DNA of 47,553 bases from Alphaproteobacteria bacterium. Its GTDB lineage: Bacteria; Pseudomonadota; Alphaproteobacteria; Sphingomonadales; Sphingomonadaceae. The first letter of the stretch is position 1; every line of letters starts with the position of its first letter. The stretch covers positions 1 through 47,553 of the forward strand of contig JAUIFP010000014.1 in assembly GCA_030430365.1 (NCBI GenBank). Direction: 5' to 3'. Positions 8,547 to 16,565 of this stretch are shown here, piece after piece. Both the position numbers and the translations under genes were made by a program. The notes under the pieces are model-generated. The model was not told the DNA's origin, ran no database searches, and worked only from the letters and a program-made list of their open reading frames with translations.

Positions 8547-9923
8547 ATGCAACCGTTCAGGACAGCTCTTCTCGCCGCTGGTGCATTGGCGCTATCGGCT
8601 TGCGGTTCCGCAGCCGGCGTCAAAAGCGCAAGCGGATCGGCTGCTCCTGGCGATGCGCAGGCGCCTTACCCGTCCACCTATACGCCCTATCCCGGCATGC
8701 CCACGGCACTGACGGGCGCGACCGTCTATGACGGCAAAGGCGGCGCGATAGAGGGCGGTACAGTGCTGTTTGCCGGTGGGGAGCTGGTGGCGGTGGGCGG
8801 ACCCGATCTTGCCATTCCAGAGGGCTTCACGCGGATCGACGCCGCCGGAAAATTCGTGACGCCGGGCATCATCGATATCCATTCCCATCTCGGCGACTAT
8901 CCCTCTCCGGCAGTCGACGCGCATATGGACGGCAACGAGATGACCGATCCGATAACGCCCCAGGTCTGGGCGGAGCATTCGGTCTGGCCGCAAGACCCCG
9001 GTTTCTCCCGCGCAATGGCCAATGGCGGCGTCACCAGCCTGCAGATCCTGCCCGGATCCGCCAATCTGATGGGCGGCCGTACGGTCACGCTCAAGAATGT
9101 GCCCAGCCGCACGGTCCAGGGCATGAAATTTCCCGGCGCGCCCTATGGCTTTAAAATGGCCTGCGGTGAAAACCCCAAGCGGGTCTATGGCGAACAGGGA
9201 CGCATGCCGATGACGCGGATGGGCAATTTCGCGCTCAACCGCAAAACCTGGATCGAGGCGCGCGAATATGCCGATGGCGACCGCGAAGAGCGCGACCTGG
9301 CGATGGAAACGCTGGCCGGCGTGCTCGATGGCGAGATCCTGGTCCACAATCACTGCTACCGCGCCGACGAGATGGCCTTTGTGCTCGATATGGCGGAAGA
9401 GGCGGGCTACCGCGTCAGCGCATTCCATCATGCCGTGGAAAGCTACAAGATCGCAGACATGCTGCGCGAAGCCGGTGCTTGCTCTGCCGTCTGGGCCGAC
9501 TGGTACGGCTTCAAGATGGAAGCCAATGACGCGATCCCCGAAAACGCGGCGCTGATCCATAATGCGGGTGCCTGCGTCGTCATCCATTCCGACGACGAGA
9601 ACGGGATCCAGCGGCTCAATCAGGAAGCGGCCAAGGCCCAGGCGGACGGGCTGCGCATGGGGATCGAGATCGCCGATGCCGAAGTGATCAGGTGGCTGAC
9701 GCTGAACCCCGCAAAGGCGATGGGCATCGATGTGATGACGGGCAGCCTGGAAAGCGGAAAGATGGCCGATATCGTGCTGTGGAACGGAGACCCGCTGTCG
9801 GTCTATTCCCGGCCCGAAAAGGTCTGGGTCGACGGCGCGTTGCTCTATGACGCGCTCGACCCCCAGCGCCGCCCGGTCAGCGATTTCGAGCTTGGCCAGC
9901 CCGGCGCGGGAGACGTGAAATGA
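8547..9923 (+). CDS. Secreted amidohydrolase, metal-dependent (lipoprotein)
   Basis: A 458-residue amidohydrolase-superfamily protein with a lipobox (L16-S-A-C19) at the N-terminus, so probably a periplasm-facing lipoprotein. The catalytic metal ligands appear intact: HxH at H112 and H114 (IIDIHSHLGD), H267/H269 (VHNHC), H294/H295 (FHH) and the acidic pair D349-D350 after a His (VIHSDDENG). The C-terminus carries the usual LNPAKAMGI and SGKMADIVLWNGDPL segments of imidazolonepropionase-like and peptidase-like members. Start ATG 8547 gives the lipoprotein signal. The downstream gene overlaps by 4 bases. A role in hydrolysing periplasmic dipeptides or cyclic amides next to the peptide transporter is likely; substrate is not provable from sequence. 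Confidence 0.9.
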   Translation: MQPFRTALLAAGALALSACGSAAGVKSASGSAAPGDAQAPYPSTYTPYPGMPTALTGATVYDGKGGAIEGGTVLFAGGELVAVGGPDLAIPEGFTRIDAAGKFVTPGIIDIHSHLGDYPSPAVDAHMDGNEMTDPITPQVWAEHSVWPQDPGFSRAMANGGVTSLQILPGSANLMGGRTVTLKNVPSRTVQGMKFPGAPYGFKMACGENPKRVYGEQGRMPMTRMGNFALNRKTWIEAREYADGDREERDLAMETLAGVLDGEILVHNHCYRADEMAFVLDMAEEAGYRVSAFHHAVESYKIADMLREAGACSAVWADWYGFKMEANDAIPENAALIHNAGACVVIHSDDENGIQRLNQEAAKAQADGLRMGIEIADAEVIRWLTLNPAKAMGIDVMTGSLESGKMADIVLWNGDPLSVYSRPEKVWVDGALLYDALDPQRRPVSDFELGQPGAGDVK

Positions 9924-11209
9924 AGCCGCTGGCAGCATTCGCCGCGGCGATGGTCGCACTGGCGATGACAACGCCCGCCGCAGCGCAGGATTTTGCAGTC
10001 GTCCACGCGACGCTGGCTATCGGCGATGGCAGCGATCCGGTTCAGGACGCCAATGTGATCGTGCAGGGCGGCAAGGTGGTGGCAGCCGGCAAGGACGCGG
10101 CCGTGCCGCAAGGCCTGCCTGTGATCGACGCGACTGGGAAGTGGGTGTCACCCGGCCTGTTTGCCGCGCTGACCGATCTGGGCATCTACGATGTCGATGC
10201 CGTGTGGCAGAGCAACGACACCAGCGCGGGCGAAGCGCCCTTCAGCGCCGCATTGGATGTTGCCCCGGTGGTCAATCCCGAAGCGCAGAATATCAAGGTC
10301 AGCCGGGCCGGTGCCGTCACCCGGGCCAGCGTGGTGCCGCGCGCCGGCAGCTCGATCTTTGCCGGGCAGGGCGCAGTGATCGATCTGGGCGCCGATCCGG
10401 AGCCGGTCGTGACGCGCCGCGCCTTCCAATATGTCGAACTGGGCGAGAATGGCGCCAGGCTGGCCGGCGGCAGCCGCATGGCCGCCTATGTCTCTCTGGC
10501 GAATGCGCTGGCCGAAGCGCGCGATCTGGCAGGCCGGGGCCGCAATGACGACGTGCTGCTCAATCGCCCCGATGCAGCGGCCCTGATCCCGGTCGTGACC
10601 GGGGAGCAGGCGCTTTATGTCCATGTAGAGCGTGCCGCCGATATCCGTTCGGCACTGGCGCTGCGGCAGGATTTCCCGAAACTGGATCTCGTATTGGTCG
10701 GCGCGAGCGAAGGCTGGATGGCGGCGCAGGATATCGCTGCGGCGGGCGTTCCGGTGATCGCCATGGCGCTGAACGATCTACCGGCAGGTTTCGAACAGCT
10801 TGCCGCATCGCAGTCCAATGTCGGGCGCATGGTCGATGCCGGCGTGAAAGTGGCCATCGGCCGCTTCGGCGACATGAATCAGCCGCGCTACGCCCCGCAG
10901 CAGGCAGGCAATCTGGTGGCATTGAACCGCATTCCCGGTGCCGCGGGATTGAGCTGGGGCGAAGCCTTTGCCGCGATCAGCTCCATACCCGCCGAAATCA
11001 GCGGTCTGGAGGGCCAGGCAGGCGTTCTGAAGCCCGGTGCAGCCGGCGACGTGGTGATCTGGGATGGGGATCCGCTGGAGCTCAGCTCCGCCCCGCTGCG
11101 CGTGTTTATCGACGGGGTGGAACAACCGCTGGACAGCCACCAGACGCGCCTGAAGGAACGGTATCGCACGCCTGAAGAGGGTGAACTTCCCAAGGCCTAT
11201 GAATGGTGA
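9920..11209 (+). CDS. Secreted amidohydrolase-like protein lacking the HxH motif
   Basis: A 429-residue amidohydrolase-fold protein with a cleavable signal peptide (1-22, ending AAA before QDF). It keeps the N- and C-terminal composite beta-domains (VIDATGKWVSPGL; PGAAGDVVIWDGDPLEL) and overall length, but where the upstream paralogue-like gene has IHSHLGD, this one has FAALTDL (about 81-87), with no HxH, and no later HNH or SDD metal segment is apparent. It is therefore probably not a classical binuclear metal hydrolase. ATG overlaps the previous stop (ATGA), so translation of the two is coupled, suggesting a heteromeric complex in which this protein is a structural or substrate-binding partner. 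Confidence 0.85.
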   Translation: MKPLAAFAAAMVALAMTTPAAAQDFAVVHATLAIGDGSDPVQDANVIVQGGKVVAAGKDAAVPQGLPVIDATGKWVSPGLFAALTDLGIYDVDAVWQSNDTSAGEAPFSAALDVAPVVNPEAQNIKVSRAGAVTRASVVPRAGSSIFAGQGAVIDLGADPEPVVTRRAFQYVELGENGARLAGGSRMAAYVSLANALAEARDLAGRGRNDDVLLNRPDAAALIPVVTGEQALYVHVERAADIRSALALRQDFPKLDLVLVGASEGWMAAQDIAAAGVPVIAMALNDLPAGFEQLAASQSNVGRMVDAGVKVAIGRFGDMNQPRYAPQQAGNLVALNRIPGAAGLSWGEAFAAISSIPAEISGLEGQAGVLKPGAAGDVVIWDGDPLELSSAPLRVFIDGVEQPLDSHQTRLKERYRTPEEGELPKAYEW

Positions 11210-11242
11210 GATGACTGTTTTGGAGAGAGGAAGGCATTTGGC

Positions 11243-11932
11243 ATGGAAACGGCACTGACTTCGCTGATTGCAGCCAGCATCGCCTTTACCGGCGGCCATT
11301 TCGCATTGTCCCACCCGCTGAGGGCACCGCTGGTGCGCTTGGTGGGGGAGAAGGCCTTCCTCGGCATCTATTCGCTGGTGGCGCTGGCAGCCTTCGTCTG
11401 GATGGTGCTGGCGTTTCGGGCCGTTCCGCCTGCCGGTGCCATTCCACTTCCGCCGCCCCTTGGCGAGATATTCTGGGCGATAGCCAGCTTGCTGACGCTC
11501 ATTGCCATGGTGCTGCTGCTCGGTTCGTTCCGCGGCAATCCTGCGCTGCCCGATACCCCCGCGGACAAAGTAGCAGCAGCAAAGGCGCAGGGCGTGTTCG
11601 CCGTCACGCGTCACCCGATGATGTGGAGCTTTGCGCTTTGGGCCATTGCGCACATCCTGCTCTTCTGGAGCTTTCGCACTCTGATCGTGGCCCTGGCGAT
11701 ATTGATCCTGGCACTGGTCGGCGCGCATTTGCAGGATCGCAAGAAGGAAGGCCTGCTGGGCGAAGCATGGCAGGGCTGGGAATCGCAAACCAGCTATTGG
11801 CCGCGCTGGGGCCGCCTGCTGTCGGTCGGCCGCCGCCTGTGGCTGGTCGCGATCGCATTGTGGCTCCTCGCCACCTACGCGCATATCCACGCCGCCTATG
11901 TCCCGGCAGGCATCTGGCGCTGGCTTCTCTAA
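11243..11932 (+). CDS. NnrU-like integral membrane protein
   Basis: A 229-residue protein with about six transmembrane helices, related to the NnrU family (named from denitrifier nitrite/nitric-oxide gene clusters) and distantly to isoprenylcysteine methyltransferase-like membrane proteins. The conserved features are GGHFALSHPLR near the N-terminus, GVFAVTRHPMMWSFALWA in the middle, and the DRKKEGLLGEAWQGWE loop; His and Arg in TRHP are typical. AGGAAGG lies about 9 bases before the ATG. It follows the amidohydrolase pair by 33 bases but no functional link is evident, and there are no denitrification genes nearby. The biochemical role of NnrU is unsettled. Confidence 0.82.
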   Translation: METALTSLIAASIAFTGGHFALSHPLRAPLVRLVGEKAFLGIYSLVALAAFVWMVLAFRAVPPAGAIPLPPPLGEIFWAIASLLTLIAMVLLLGSFRGNPALPDTPADKVAAAKAQGVFAVTRHPMMWSFALWAIAHILLFWSFRTLIVALAILILALVGAHLQDRKKEGLLGEAWQGWESQTSYWPRWGRLLSVGRRLWLVAIALWLLATYAHIHAAYVPAGIWRWLL

Positions 11933-12033
11933 CACGCACAGCCGCATGGCCGCATCGGCGATTTGCCAAGACTCGCCAATCGGTGGTATCAATGAATTGC
12001 TGTTCAGATACCTTTTGGGAGTAAGGAGCTGAC

Positions 12034-12264
12034 ATGCAACGGAAAGACGTTCCACTTTGCCTGGTTCATGTGCGTGAGGAAGTCCTCATGTCGCTTGACG
12101 CGCGGGATTCGCAGGATGCCGACCGCCATCGCAAGCTTGCCAACAAATATATGCGCGAGGCCGTTCAAGGCATTCAGCGCACACCCGGCAAAGATTACGA
12201 CTGGTCGCTTTTGCGTTCATCCCGACCGAGCGAGCGCAGTGAACAGATTGCAGATCCGTCCTGA
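12034..12264 (+). CDS. Small hypothetical protein, 76 residues
   Basis: Not recognised. A charged, soluble 76-residue protein (DARDSQDADRHRKLANKYM in the middle, predicted helical) with no signal peptide or membrane segment. AAGGAG lies 6 bases before ATG 12034; a second start at 12088 (MSLDARD) is also preceded by GAGGAAG and would give 58 residues. The N-terminal 18 residues look less constrained, so the shorter form could be the real one. It sits alone in a 380-base gap, convergent with the alpha/beta hydrolase gene. That it is a gene rests on the ribosome site and the lack of a competing frame. Confidence 0.5.
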   Translation: MQRKDVPLCLVHVREEVLMSLDARDSQDADRHRKLANKYMREAVQGIQRTPGKDYDWSLLRSSRPSERSEQIADPS

Positions 12265-12315
12265 CGGGATGGATCGATCCAATAGAGATCGCCGGAATCT
12301 GGCCCTGAGCCGGAG

Positions 12316-13125
12316 CTAATCAGGCGAGTCCCCAGCGAACACTTTATTGAGCCAGTCACGCTGAATCTCCTGCGCGGCCCGGCGATAGGCAAGTTCATGG
12401 CCGGCATCGGCCAGTATTCTCAAGTCAGCTTGGGGATGCCCTTTGGCCAGGTCCCTTGAATGATGCGCCGGTATCAGATCGTCGGCCGTGCCATGCAGCA
12501 AGAGAACCGGTCCGGAAAAATCGCCGATCTTCTCCTTGTTCGCGAACTTGTCGCGCAAAAGCAGCGATGTCGGCAACCAGGGCAGCTTTTCTGCAACCAC
12601 ATCGGGCAGGCTGGAAAAGGGAGACACCAGGACCAGAGCAGCGGGACGATATTCCAAGGCCATCTGCATGGCGACACCCGAGCCGACCGAATTGCCGATT
12701 ATGACCAGTTCCTCCGGCGAGATGCCGCGGCCATCCAACCATTCGATCGCCGCGCGGCCATCGTGATAGAGGCCTTGCTCGCTCGGACTTCCCGGATTGC
12801 CGGCATAGCCCCGATATTCCGGCAGCATCAGGCCGAAACCCGCTTCGGCAAGGGCTTCCGTGGCCAATGCAGCGCCCGACCAGCTGTCGCCATTCCCATG
12901 AAAGAACACGATCGTGGGCCTGCCGTCTCTGGCCGGGCGATAGGCTGCCACTAGTCTCAACTGGTCGGCGGTACGCAGCTCCACGCGTTCGAATCCGCCT
13001 GGAACGGGGGGCGCATGCTGAGGCGCTGGAAAGATCAGGCTCCGCTGAACAACAAAGAGCGTCGCGGCGACAACCAGATAGAGGGCAATGGCAAAGCCGG
13101 CAGCGGTGATCAGTAAGCGCTTCAC
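12316..13125 (-). CDS. Membrane-anchored alpha/beta hydrolase (BEM46/ABHD13-like)
   Basis: A 269-residue serine hydrolase with an N-terminal membrane anchor (about residues 4-26) and an alpha/beta hydrolase fold. The oxyanion strand FFHGNGD (about 74-80), nucleophile elbow G-N-S146-V-G, acid D216 (HGTADDLIP) and His243 (AGHELAY) make a complete triad. This layout matches the BEM46/ABHD13-like family, thought to be membrane-associated thioesterases or lipases, but the bacterial substrate is unknown. GTG 13125 is the start; it lies 15 bases after the dxs stop, so the two are probably cotranscribed. Confidence 0.88.
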   Translation of the reverse strand: MKRLLITAAGFAIALYLVVAATLFVVQRSLIFPAPQHAPPVPGGFERVELRTADQLRLVAAYRPARDGRPTIVFFHGNGDSWSGAALATEALAEAGFGLMLPEYRGYAGNPGSPSEQGLYHDGRAAIEWLDGRGISPEELVIIGNSVGSGVAMQMALEYRPAALVLVSPFSSLPDVVAEKLPWLPTSLLLRDKFANKEKIGDFSGPVLLLHGTADDLIPAHHSRDLAKGHPQADLRILADAGHELAYRRAAQEIQRDWLNKVFAGDSPD

Positions 13126-13140
13126 CGCCCCGCCAAAAGG

Positions 13141-15063
13141 CTATGCCCGTGCTTCTTCCACGCCTGCGGAATTGTGCCGCAGCGCTTTCAGCACGCAATC
13201 GACGATGGCAGGCGCATTGAGCCCGGCATCGTCATACTGCTTGTCCGGCGCATCCTGATCCTGGAAGATATCGGGCAGGCGCAAGGTGCGGATCTTCAGC
13301 CCGGCATCGGTCAGCCCTTCATCGCTCGCCAGCGTCAGCACATGCGCGCCCAGCCCGCCGATCGAACCTTCTTCGACTGTCACGACCACTTCATGCGTGC
13401 TCATCAACTGGCGGATGAGTTCACTGTCCAGCGGCTTGGCAAAACGCAGATCGGCCACGGTCGTGGACAGGCCGCGCGCTTCCAGCTGGTCCGCCGCCTT
13501 GAGGCTTTCTGCCAGCCGCGTGCCCAGCGAGAGCAAGGCGATCTTGCTGCCTTGCTTCACGATCCGGCCCTTGCCGATTTCCAGCCGCTCCGGCTTTTCG
13601 GGCAGAGCGACGCCGGTGCCCGCGCCGCGCGGATAGCGGAACGCGATCGGCCCGCTGTCATGGCAGGCGGCGGTATAGGTCATATGCACCAGCTCCGCCT
13701 CGTCCGCGGCGGCCATCACCACGAAATTGGGCAGGGTGGATAGATAGGTGATGTCGAAACTGCCCGCATGGGTTGCCCCGTCGGCGCCGACCAGGCCCGC
13801 CCGGTCGATCGCGAAACGCACCGGCAGGTTCTGGATGGCGACATCGTGCACCACCTGGTCGAAAGCGCGCTGAAGGAAAGTGGAATAGATCGCGGCGAAG
13901 GGGCGCATGCCTTGCGCGGCGAGCCCGGCGGCAAAGGTGACGGCATGCTGTTCGGCAATGCCGACATCGAATGCGCGGTCCGGATGCGCTTTCGCGAATT
14001 TGTCCACCCCGGTGCCCGAAGGCATGGCCGCAGTGATCGCGCAGATCTTCGAGTCTTCATCGGCCAGCCTGGCCAGCGTTTCCCCGAAAACGTTCTGATA
14101 GGCAGGCGGCCCGCCTGCACTTTTCTTCTGTTCGCCGGTGATCACGTCGAACTTCTGGACGCCGTGATACTTGTCGTCGCTGGCTTCGGCAGGGGCATAG
14201 CCCTTGCCCTTCTGCGTCACGACATGGACGAGGCAGGGCCCTTCGGCGGCATCGCGGACATTTTCCAGAACCGGGATCAGTTGATCCAGATCGTGCCCGT
14301 CGATCGGGCCGATGTAATAGAAGCCGAGTTCCTCGAACAGCGTGCCGCCCATCGCCATGCCGCGGGCATATTCGTCCGTCAGGCGTGCCGCGCGGTGGAG
14401 CGGGGACGGCAGGCGGCGGGCAAACTTCTTTGCCAGTTCCCGCAGTCCCAGAAACTTGGCGGAAGAAACCAGCCTGGCCAGATAGCCGGACAGTCCGCCC
14501 ACGGGCGGCGCGATCGACATGTCGTTGTCATTCAGGATCACGACCAGGCGATTTCCCGCCTGTTCGGCATTGTTCATCGCCTCATAGGCCATGCCGGCCG
14601 ACATCGCCCCATCACCGATAACGGCAATCGCCTTGCCCAGATCGCCCGCCAGCTTGTTGGCGATGGCAAAGCCGAGGCCGGCCGAAATCGAAGTGGAGGA
14701 ATGCGCCGCGCCGAACGGATCGTATTCGCTTTCGCTGCGCTTCGTAAAACCGGACAGCCCGCCGCCCTGGCGCAAGGTGCGCATGCGATCACGCCGGCCG
14801 GTGATGATCTTGTGCGGATAGGCCTGGTGGCCGACATCCCAGATCAGCCGGTCCGTGGGCGTATCGAACACATAATGGACGGCAACCGTCAGCTCCACCA
14901 CGCCGAGGCCGGAGCCCAGATGGCCGCCGGTCTGGCCGACAGCAGAGATCGTCTCTTCACGCAGCTCGTCAGCAAACTGCCGCAGCTTGTCGGATTCAAG
15001 CTGGCGCAGATCCTGCGGCGTTTCGATCGTATCGAGCAAGGGGGTGGCCGGTTTTGCGTTCAT
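13141..15063 (-). CDS. dxs: 1-deoxy-D-xylulose-5-phosphate synthase
   Basis: A 640-residue thiamine diphosphate enzyme of normal length that joins pyruvate and glyceraldehyde 3-phosphate to make DXP, the first step of the MEP isoprenoid pathway and a precursor for thiamine and pyridoxal. Diagnostic segments: [20 protein letters not shown] near residue 46, [11 protein letters not shown] (catalytic His) near 80, [16 protein letters not shown] (ThDP binding) near 150, the [12 protein letters not shown] motif with the catalytic Glu near 370, and the C-terminal transketolase domain ending in [13 protein letters not shown] at 15063. Cytoplasmic and homodimeric by family. Followed by the alpha/beta hydrolase gene. 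Confidence 0.98.
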   Translation of the reverse strand: MNAKPATPLLDTIETPQDLRQLESDKLRQFADELREETISAVGQTGGHLGSGLGVVELTVAVHYVFDTPTDRLIWDVGHQAYPHKIITGRRDRMRTLRQGGGLSGFTKRSESEYDPFGAAHSSTSISAGLGFAIANKLAGDLGKAIAVIGDGAMSAGMAYEAMNNAEQAGNRLVVILNDNDMSIAPPVGGLSGYLARLVSSAKFLGLRELAKKFARRLPSPLHRAARLTDEYARGMAMGGTLFEELGFYYIGPIDGHDLDQLIPVLENVRDAAEGPCLVHVVTQKGKGYAPAEASDDKYHGVQKFDVITGEQKKSAGGPPAYQNVFGETLARLADEDSKICAITAAMPSGTGVDKFAKAHPDRAFDVGIAEQHAVTFAAGLAAQGMRPFAAIYSTFLQRAFDQVVHDVAIQNLPVRFAIDRAGLVGADGATHAGSFDITYLSTLPNFVVMAAADEAELVHMTYTAACHDSGPIAFRYPRGAGTGVALPEKPERLEIGKGRIVKQGSKIALLSLGTRLAESLKAADQLEARGLSTTVADLRFAKPLDSELIRQLMSTHEVVVTVEEGSIGGLGAHVLTLASDEGLTDAGLKIRTLRLPDIFQDQDAPDKQYDDAGLNAPAIVDCVLKALRHNSAGVEEARA

Positions 15064-15109
15064 TTCAATGCGCTTACACGGGCAGGGATGGCGAGTCGAT
15101 TAACGGATT

Positions 15110-15571
15110 TCATGCAGCGCAGTCATCGCATAGTCCGCGCAGCTCGACCACCGGCCGCACTTCCGCAAAACCATTGTCCTGTCCTGCCTTGCGCAGGGCA
15201 TTGGTGATCGAATCGTCATCGAAATGGGTCGCTTGCCCGCAATTGTCGCAAATCAGGAAGATGCAGTCATGCCGGCAGCCGGGATGAAAATTGACGAGAT
15301 AGGCGTTCGCGCTTTCCACGCGATTGGCCAGATTGGTGCGCACGAACAGGTCCAGAATCCGATAGACGCTGTTGGCGGCGACACGCTTGCCCCTGCGCAT
15401 CGAAAGGCTTTCCGCGATATCGTAGGCAGAGGCCGGCTTGTCGAATGACTCAAGCGCGGCGAACACATCCGCGCGCATATCGGTCCACTGCTCGCCCGCT
15501 TCCGCCAATGCTTCGCGCGCGGCAAATACCAGCTGTTTGCCGGTATGTTCCTGATGTTCGTGCACTGCCAT
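15110..15571 (-). CDS. Fur-family metalloregulator, Zur-like
   Basis: A 153-residue Fur-superfamily repressor. The winged helix (about 25-90) contains KPASAYDIAESL and ANSVYRILDLFV, the recognition helix. The C-terminal dimerisation domain has the structural zinc site CDNC (C108, C111) and CDDC (C148, C151) and a His/Cys-rich region H96, C99, H101, C103. This cysteine pattern and the SVYRIL recognition helix suit Zur (zinc-responsive repression of zinc uptake) more than Fur or Irr. ATG at 15571. It sits between msrA and dxs, all on the minus strand. The ligand is inferred, since Fur-family members are easily confused. Confidence 0.85.
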   Translation of the reverse strand: MAVHEHQEHTGKQLVFAAREALAEAGEQWTDMRADVFAALESFDKPASAYDIAESLSMRRGKRVAANSVYRILDLFVRTNLANRVESANAYLVNFHPGCRHDCIFLICDNCGQATHFDDDSITNALRKAGQDNGFAEVRPVVELRGLCDDCAA

Positions 15572-15606
15572 CGTTTCAATATAGGGGCAGGCGCGCGCTG
15601 CGGCAA

Positions 15607-16287
15607 TCAGCCGGTCCTGAAACGTGAGCGGTAAAGCCCGGGAAAAAGCGCCTTCAGGGCTTCGACCTTCGGTGCATCCCAGCGCAGAATATACCCGTTG
15701 CGGGGATTCTTCTTCATGAAGTCCTGGTGGTTCGTTTCGGCTGCGTAGAACCGCTTGTAGCTCTCGATCTTCGTGACGATCGGATCCTGCCAGACGCCGG
15801 ACTTTTTCAACTGCGCCAGATAGGCTGCCGCGGTCTCGCGCTGCTCTTCGCTCATCGGAACCAATGCGCTGCGATATTGCGTGCCGTGATCGGGGCCCTG
15901 GTAATTGAGCGTGGTCGGATCGGCGACGACCGAGAAGAACACCTGCAGCAGCTGATCGTATCGCACCTTGGCGGGATCGTAGGTGACCTTCACCGCTTCG
16001 GCATGATCGGTCCGGCCGCGGCTGACCTTGTAATATTCGGCGTTGGCCTTGCTGCCGCCGTGATAGCCGGAAACTGCGCTGGTTACGCCTTCGACATGGC
16101 TGAAGACGCCTTCAACGCCCCAGAAACATCCGCCGGCAAAGATCGCGGTCTTCAGCCCATCGCCTTCCTCTGCGGTGCGTTTGGGGGCTGGTGCGTTGAC
16201 GGCCTCTTCTGCGGCCTGCGCCGGGGCCGGTTGCTGACAGGCAGCAGTAAGCAGGAAAATTGCAGCTAGCGTTGGGCGCAGGACCAT
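15607..16287 (-). CDS. msrA: Peptide methionine sulfoxide reductase MsrA, lipoprotein form
   Basis: A 226-residue MsrA that reduces S-methionine sulfoxide in oxidised proteins. The catalytic GCFWG motif is at C54, with the substrate-pocket E60-type acidic residue following in GCFWGVEG, and SGYHGG, DHAEAVKVTYDP and the HGTQYRSA segment are standard. The N-terminus is a lipoprotein signal ending LTAAC (Cys17), so the enzyme likely repairs envelope proteins. No other cysteine is present after C54, so there is no resolving cysteine in the C-terminal tail, and recycling must use an external reductant. ATG 16287 is chosen over TTG 16290. Confidence 0.95.
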   Translation of the reverse strand: MVLRPTLAAIFLLTAACQQPAPAQAAEEAVNAPAPKRTAEEGDGLKTAIFAGGCFWGVEGVFSHVEGVTSAVSGYHGGSKANAEYYKVSRGRTDHAEAVKVTYDPAKVRYDQLLQVFFSVVADPTTLNYQGPDHGTQYRSALVPMSEEQRETAAAYLAQLKKSGVWQDPIVTKIESYKRFYAAETNHQDFMKKNPRNGYILRWDAPKVEALKALFPGLYRSRFRTG

Positions 16288-16300
16288 CAAGACCGAACCA

Positions 16301-16408
16301 TTACGCGACAGACACCATCTGTACCGCCACAGTGATCCCGATGGCCAGTGCGCCGATGCCGAAACCGACGGCGAAGGAGCGGTAGAGATCGGTGGAGAAG
16401 AAACTCAT
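16301..16408 (-). CDS. 35-residue single-span membrane peptide
   Basis: A short open frame, MSFFSTDLYRSFAVGFGIG at its start, followed by a hydrophobic glycine/alanine-rich segment to the end, giving one predicted transmembrane helix (about residues 12-32) with a short polar N-terminus. It ends 13 bases before the msrA start on the same strand, so it could be cotranscribed with msrA. No strong Shine-Dalgarno is visible before the ATG, which lowers confidence. Similar short FAVGFGIGA-type peptides occur as unnamed proteins in related bacteria (recollection, unverified). Function unknown. Confidence 0.5.
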   Translation of the reverse strand: MSFFSTDLYRSFAVGFGIGALAIGITVAVQMVSVA

Positions 16409-16565
16409 GTCGGGTACTTTCGTATGATTCGCATGTTCGGTTTGATGTGGAATTAGCATCTATCTCTTGATGCTCGGTGAACAACCGCGACAGATTCCAT
16501 TGGGCGCAGCCTTGCCTCGGCCCGGCGCGCAGGACGAGCGGAAAGCCGCAGCAAAGCGCGAAATT

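Noticed and set aside
11243-11932. Denitrification gene because of NnrU similarity
   Set aside because: No nir, nor, nos or nnrR/S genes are nearby; NnrU-like proteins are widespread outside denitrifiers.
13768-15207. Plus-strand open frame (479 codons) across dxs
   Set aside because: Fully antisense to a clearly identified dxs and without motifs.
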